Source: Mycobacterium interjectum (GTDB taxonomy: Bacteria > Actinomycetota > Actinomycetes > Mycobacteriales > Mycobacteriaceae). From it: a stretch of 64,000 nucleotides of DNA. Of this stretch, positions 61,020-64,000 are shown in pieces (position 1 is the first letter of the stretch; each line of letters starts with the position of its first letter). The notes below the pieces were generated by a model. The model ran no database searches. It worked only from the letters and a program-made list of their open reading frames with translations, and was not told the DNA's origin. The position numbers and the translations under genes were made by a program. Where the stretch lies: assembly GCA_002102225.1 (NCBI GenBank), contig LQPB01000092.1, positions 124,001 to 188,000 on the forward strand. The letters run 5' to 3'.

Positions 61020-61472
61020 TCAGCCCTCGCTCGCCTGGGCGAGCGTGGCGAGCCGGTCGATCGACTCGCGCAGCATCTCGGGTGTGGTGGAACCGGCCCT
61101 CTCGATGCGGGTGCTGTCGGTCAGCGCGGTCCAGTCGTAGGTGTGGGTCACGCTGGTGAGGGTGGCGTTGATCGGGTGGAGCTCCCAGCGCCAGAGGTGG
61201 CCGGGCGGCGGCTTTTTCGGTTCCGCCGGGCGCCACGCGATCGTGCTGCCCTCGATGAACTCCACGACGTGGTTCTCCCGCACGGCGCCGTTCGTCAGCG
61301 TCGTCTTGAAGACGTCGCCGACCTGCCGGACGCGCTGCCCCGGAGCGGACGAGGCGAGGTTGTTGTTGCCGTCCCAGCTCGGCTGCTGAGCGGGATCGGC
61401 GATCAGTTCGAAGATCCGCTCGGCGCTGGCCGAGATCACGCGGGTGGCGCTCACGATGCGTTCCGGTTCCAT
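61020..61472 (-). CDS. SRPBCC (START-like) ligand-binding protein
   Basis: The protein has 150 aa from ATG 61472. It shows the pattern RIVSATRVISASAERIFELIADPAQQPSWDG, with key words ASAERIF and PAQQPSWDG, which is the usual START of small SRPBCC proteins. Strands GAVRENHVVEFIEGSTIAW and LTSVTHTYDWTAL and a final helix follow. Such proteins carry hydrophobic ligands or assist cyclases. It is coupled to the SDR that follows, so it probably presents that enzyme's substrate. Confidence 0.85.
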   Translation of the reverse strand: MEPERIVSATRVISASAERIFELIADPAQQPSWDGNNNLASSAPGQRVRQVGDVFKTTLTNGAVRENHVVEFIEGSTIAWRPAEPKKPPPGHLWRWELHPINATLTSVTHTYDWTALTDSTRIERAGSTTPEMLRESIDRLATLAQASEG

Positions 61473-61596
61473 GCCGCTATCCAAACACGCCCGGCGGGGC
61501 GGCGTGGAGGTGACTTTCGGCGGGCGCGTTAGGGACCTTCGGCCGTCGCAGCGCCCGCCGGCCGGCTGCGATGGTGGTCTTGCCGGGTTCGCCCGG

Positions 61597-61694
61597 TGGC
61601 CTGTCCGAAGTGCAGCAAGCCCATTTTTGGGTGAGGCCCCCACGGCCTGCTTGACCCACCGTCACAAGACGGGGATCTGCCTTCGGACAGGCCA
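61597..61694. repeat. Nested inverted-repeat element (possible structured RNA or MITE-like)
   Basis: Exact 14-base ends, TGGCCTGTCCGAAG (61597-61610) and its complement (61681-61694), enclose 70 bases. Within lie three further hairpins: CCCA-TTTT-TGGG, AGGCC-CCCAC-GGCCT and CCGTC-ACAA-GACGG. A CAAGC/GCTTG pairing encloses the first two. The whole can fold like a cloverleaf. It lies in the 240-base gap before a START-like gene and after an SDR stop. It has no tRNA features such as a TTCGA loop, and no transposase is near. Confidence 0.6.
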
Positions 61695-61712
61695 TTAACG
61701 TCTGCCGGTCGG

Positions 61713-62405
61713 TTAACCCGCCCGCAGCGCCTCGACCGGTCCGGACAGCGCCGCCTTCATGTAGCGGGTGTCGTCATCGGCCAGCACCTCGGCGTCGCCC
61801 CGCTCGATGCCGTCGGCGATCTGCCGCGCCACCTGCCGGGGGTCGTTCTTGGGCACGTCGAAACCGGAGGTCATCTCGGTCTCGGTGAAGCTCAGGTGGA
61901 CGCCAGTGACCAGGGTGCCCTGCTTTTCCAGCTCGAGGCGCAACGAGTTGGTCGCCGACCACAACGCCGCCTTCGAGTCGCCGTAGCCGCCGAAGCCCGC
62001 CACCCACGACAGGATCGATGCGATGTCGACCAGTGCCCCGCCGCCATTGTCGGCCAGGATCGGCGCGAACGCCTTGGCGATCCGAAGCGCGCCGAAGTAA
62101 TTCGTCTCGAACACCTCCCGCACTTCCTCAATGTCGCTGCTGAGCAGATCATGCGCGCCGATGATGCCGGCGTTGTTGATGACGATGTTTGCGTCGGTCG
62201 CCGTAACGGCCAGCGCGGCAACCGAATCCGGCTTCGTGACGTCCAGCGCGACGCTGACCACACGCGGATCCTCGCTGGGCTTCGGGGACCGCGCCGTGGC
62301 GTAGACCTTGGCCGCGCCCCGGCGCAACAACTCGTCCACGATGGCCTTGCCAAGCCCGCGCTGTCCGCCGGTGACGACGACCGTCGAACCCTTGATGTTG
62401 ACCAT
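61713..62405 (-). CDS. Short-chain dehydrogenase beside a CGNR regulator
   Basis: The protein has 230 aa from ATG 62405, with AAGGAG upstream. SDR motifs are VVVTGGQRGLGKAIVDEL, NNAGIIGAHD, catalytic ASILSW and GYGDSKAAL. It is of the small SDR type that resembles carbonyl reductases, with short C-terminal EALRAG. It diverges from the CGNR gene across 85 bases holding two palindromic motifs. Expression is therefore probably controlled by that neighbour or its ligand. Confidence 0.9.
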   Translation of the reverse strand: MVNIKGSTVVVTGGQRGLGKAIVDELLRRGAAKVYATARSPKPSEDPRVVSVALDVTKPDSVAALAVTATDANIVINNAGIIGAHDLLSSDIEEVREVFETNYFGALRIAKAFAPILADNGGGALVDIASILSWVAGFGGYGDSKAALWSATNSLRLELEKQGTLVTGVHLSFTETEMTSGFDVPKNDPRQVARQIADGIERGDAEVLADDDTRYMKAALSGPVEALRAG

Positions 62406-62419
62406 GACGATCACTCCTT

Positions 62420-62483
62420 GACATAGGTGAAACAATTTTGCTCATGTCACCATAGTTGACGGTGCCGACATAAGCAAGTATGT
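62420..62483. promoter_or_regulatory. Two palindromic sites between the SDR and CGNR genes
   Basis: GACAT (62420-62424) faces ATGTC (62444-62448), and AGGTGA faces TCACC within the same span. A second site, ACATA-N6-TATGT, lies at 62468-62483, and both share a GACATA(A/G)G direct repeat. Position and symmetry fit operators for the divergent pair. Confidence 0.5.
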
Positions 62484-62490
62484 TTTGATT

Positions 62491-63090
62491 ATGTCTTCGC
62501 AATGGTATGCGTCACAGCGGTACCAGCTCGTGCCCGCCCCGGGCGGCCTCGCCCTGGTTCAGGACTTTCTCAACACGGCGGGCATCGAGGGATACGGGCC
62601 GGACCTGTTGGCCGACAGCACGCTCGCGGACCACTGGGTGGCCGGCGCGGTGCGGGCGTGGTCGGCGGCGCGCGGGTTGGACGCGCAGCCGCCTCCGCTC
62701 GCCGACGCGGACCTGTCCAAGCTCCGGGCGCTGCGCGAGACGATCGCCCGGCTCGTCACCGGGCAAGCGCCCACGGGGCGCGGCACGGGCCCTGTCGCGG
62801 CTTCCCTAACGCTGTCGGAAACGGGTGAGGTGCGGCTCGAACCCGCCGGCGCGGGGTGGCGCTGGCTGGCGTCGGCGCTGTGGGAAGAGGTCTTGCTCAG
62901 CCAGCAGGACGGCACCTGGCGGCGGATCAAGAGATGCCACAACCCGCACTGCGCGTCGACGTTCTACGACCGCTCGAAGAACAACAGCGGGGTGTGGCAC
63001 GACGTGAAGAGTTGCGGTAACGCCGCCAACCTGCGGGCGTCCCGGGCCCGGCGACGCCAGCGCGACGGCACGGCCCCCGCGCACGGGTAG
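62491..63090 (+). CDS. CGNR zinc-finger (ABATE-domain) regulator
   Basis: The protein has 199 aa from ATG 62491; no ribosome binding site, so probably leaderless. The N-terminal ABATE-like domain (LALVQDFLNTAGI ... LRALRETIARLV) leads to a C-terminal CGNR zinc finger. Metal ligands are CHNPHCASTFYD and SCGNAANLRASRARRR, a pattern that binds zinc and probably DNA. Such proteins are putative stress or redox-related transcription regulators in actinobacteria. It likely controls the divergent SDR. A short GC hairpin follows the stop. Confidence 0.9.
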   Translation: MSSQWYASQRYQLVPAPGGLALVQDFLNTAGIEGYGPDLLADSTLADHWVAGAVRAWSAARGLDAQPPPLADADLSKLRALRETIARLVTGQAPTGRGTGPVAASLTLSETGEVRLEPAGAGWRWLASALWEEVLLSQQDGTWRRIKRCHNPHCASTFYDRSKNNSGVWHDVKSCGNAANLRASRARRRQRDGTAPAHG

Positions 63091-63095
63091 CACCC

Positions 63096-63111
63096 GGCCC
63101 GCACGCGGGCC
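63096..63111 (+). terminator. Short GC hairpin after the CGNR gene
   Basis: GGCCCG-CACG-CGGGCC is a perfect 6-bp stem five bases after the stop. No T-run follows, so it would be an I-shaped terminator. A second pair, GCCCCTG and CAGGGGC (63128-63150), lies just beyond. Confidence 0.45.
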
Positions 63112-63112
63112 C

Positions 63113-63397
63113 TCAGCAGCGCTCGGCGCCCCTGGGCATGATGCAGGGGCCGGAATCCCCTTGGCGTCGGGCGCCTTTCAGCACGGCCTGTAGGGCGTGG
63201 CACGCGCGCGCCGTAATCGGGGCGACCAGGTCGCGGTGGACGGGGCGCGGGCCCATCCGGTCCTGCAGTGTTGGCACGGTTGTAATCCCTTGTCCGTTCG
63301 GCCGGTTCGCCGATTCATTGAATTGCACCCCGGCCGTTTTACGGGCGCGCCGCGCCGCGGTAAACGTCACGAAAAGGCATCTTGTGGCGTAACCCAC
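63113..63397 (-). CDS. Doubtful 94-aa ORF in the gap before the right-edge SDR
   Basis: This is the only sizeable frame in the 332-base gap between 63091 and 63422. The latter half (VHRDLVAPITARACHALQAVLKGARRQG) looks somewhat protein-like, but there is no clear ribosome binding site and a competing frame lies on the other strand. I list it as a possible small unknown protein, otherwise the gap holds two hairpins and nothing else I recognise. Confidence 0.25.
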   Translation of the reverse strand: MGYATRCLFVTFTAARRARKTAGVQFNESANRPNGQGITTVPTLQDRMGPRPVHRDLVAPITARACHALQAVLKGARRQGDSGPCIMPRGAERC

Positions 63398-63422
63398 ACT
63401 CGGGGGCGCATCGCCCGGCTCG

Positions 63423-64000
63423 TCACACCCCGCGTTTGAACCGGCGCAGATAGCCGACCAGCCTGCGCGCCGGCACCGGCTTCGGCCAGTCCTCGGCGCG
63501 AAAGTATGCGTCGGTCCCGCCGTCGACGAATAGCAGGCTGCCGCAAAGGAAGTCGGCGGAATCAGACAGCATGAAGCACATCCAGTCGGCCAGTTGCCCG
63601 GCGTCGCCGAAGCCGCCGACCGGGACCGGAAACGACCGGACGGCCTTGGCCTGTCTGGGGTCGGCCAGCTGCTCCTCGAGCAAGGGGGTCATGATCGCGC
63701 CCGGCGCGATGGCGTTGAGCCGCACCCCCGAACCGGCCCACTCGGGCAGCACCGCGTGGCGGCGCACCCAGCGGGCGACGGCGATCTTCGAGGCCGCGTA
63801 CATCATCGTCGGCGCGGCCGGGCCGAAGACACGTACCGACCTCAGCGCCTTGTCGGCGTCGTCCGCAAGCAGCGCTCGCACGGTCCGCCGGGGCACCGCC
63901 GGCACCGTCGTCGTGGAATTACTGGAGACGACGACAACCTTGGCGCGTTCGGCGGCGGCCAGCGCGGGGCGCAAGGCGGAGAGCAGCTCGACCACGCCGA
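63423..64000 (-). CDS. Short-chain dehydrogenase, N-terminus outside the window
   Basis: About 192 residues of the C-terminal part are present; the frame is open to the right edge and no cofactor motif is included, so the gene begins beyond 64000. Visible elements are VVVVSSNSTTT (catalytic Ser region), MMYAASKIAVARWVRRH (Tyr-X3-Lys), NAIAPGAIMTPLL, and FLCGSLLFVDGGTDAY. This pattern resembles 3-alpha-hydroxysteroid dehydrogenase/carbonyl reductase-like SDRs. The GTG at 63995 is not a start in this view. Confidence 0.88.
   Translation of the reverse strand, partial: GVVELLSALRPALAAAERAKVVVVSSNSTTTVPAVPRRTVRALLADDADKALRSVRVFGPAAPTMMYAASKIAVARWVRRHAVLPEWAGSGVRLNAIAPGAIMTPLLEEQLADPRQAKAVRSFPVPVGGFGDAGQLADWMCFMLSDSADFLCGSLLFVDGGTDAYFRAEDWPKPVPARRLVGYLRRFKRGV

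Noticed and set aside
61477..61695. 72-codon minus-strand frame across the nested repeat
   Set aside because: The frame is an accident of the inverted-repeat element; no ribosome binding site and no protein-like character.

Overview
The window is high-GC actinobacterial DNA that reads as a Mycobacterium chromosome, probably a slow grower related to the M. avium complex. The evidence is gene content and gene order recalled from M. tuberculosis, not a database search. From 1 to about 14 kb the genes follow the M. tuberculosis Rv0116c-Rv0128 block in reverse: a DUF1275 membrane protein, mak, treS, pepA, an F420-type PPOX protein, fusA2, fadD7, oxcA, oxyS, an isochorismatase-like gene and ldtA. 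Homologues of Rv0111 (acyltransferase, 19-21 kb), Rv0110 (rhomboid, 37-38 kb) and Rv0107c (ctpI, 42.5-47.4 kb) come later. I saw no insertion sequence, phage gene, tRNA, rRNA or CRISPR array.

Region by region. 1-5 kb: trehalose to maltose-1-phosphate conversion (treS-mak, overlapping genes) with the secreted protease pepA upstream. 5.2-14 kb: a translation-factor paralogue, the fadD7/oxcA/oxyS oxalate-type cluster and an L,D-transpeptidase. 14-19 kb: a lipoprotein, a quinone reductase-like protein, and an Nramp-superfamily transporter. The transporter's 5' leader contains what reads as a magnesium-sensing M-box (ykoK) riboswitch plus two small ORFs. The transporter lacks the usual Asn and Met metal ligands, so I infer a Mg2+ transporter.

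21.2-36.9 kb is a twelve-gene catabolic block in two divergent operons. Leftward: SDR, Rieske oxygenase, Baeyer-Villiger-type monooxygenase, SDR, CaiB-type CoA-transferase, ThDP lyase, aldehyde dehydrogenase. Rightward: two-propeller SMP-30-like protein, GntR/HutC regulator, acyl-CoA ligase, SDR, NDMA-dependent alcohol dehydrogenase. The shared promoter carries two TTGTCTGGAC operator-like sites. The parts suggest hydroxylation, oxidation to a ketone, lactone formation, ring opening, CoA activation and one-carbon shortening of a cyclic or terpenoid-like substrate. The block lies between the Rv0111 and Rv0110 homologues, which I recall as neighbours in M. tuberculosis, so it looks accessory.

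37-47 kb: START-like and rhomboid genes, two small genes ending at a strong terminator, a SulP permease overlapping a sulfate-type binding protein, and giant ctpI, whose N-terminal half looks like a dead P-type ATPase. 47-57 kb: lipid-type enzymes (FadD plus SDR), a cutinase, a LuxC/LuxE-like acyl reductase pair, LysR and amidohydrolase genes, and DUF2236 with TetR. 58-64 kb: a hydrolase-like/adenylate cyclase fusion that has lost its hydrolase catalytic residues, a methyltransferase, several SDRs, a nested inverted-repeat element at 61.6 kb, a CGNR zinc-finger regulator, and a truncated SDR at the right edge.
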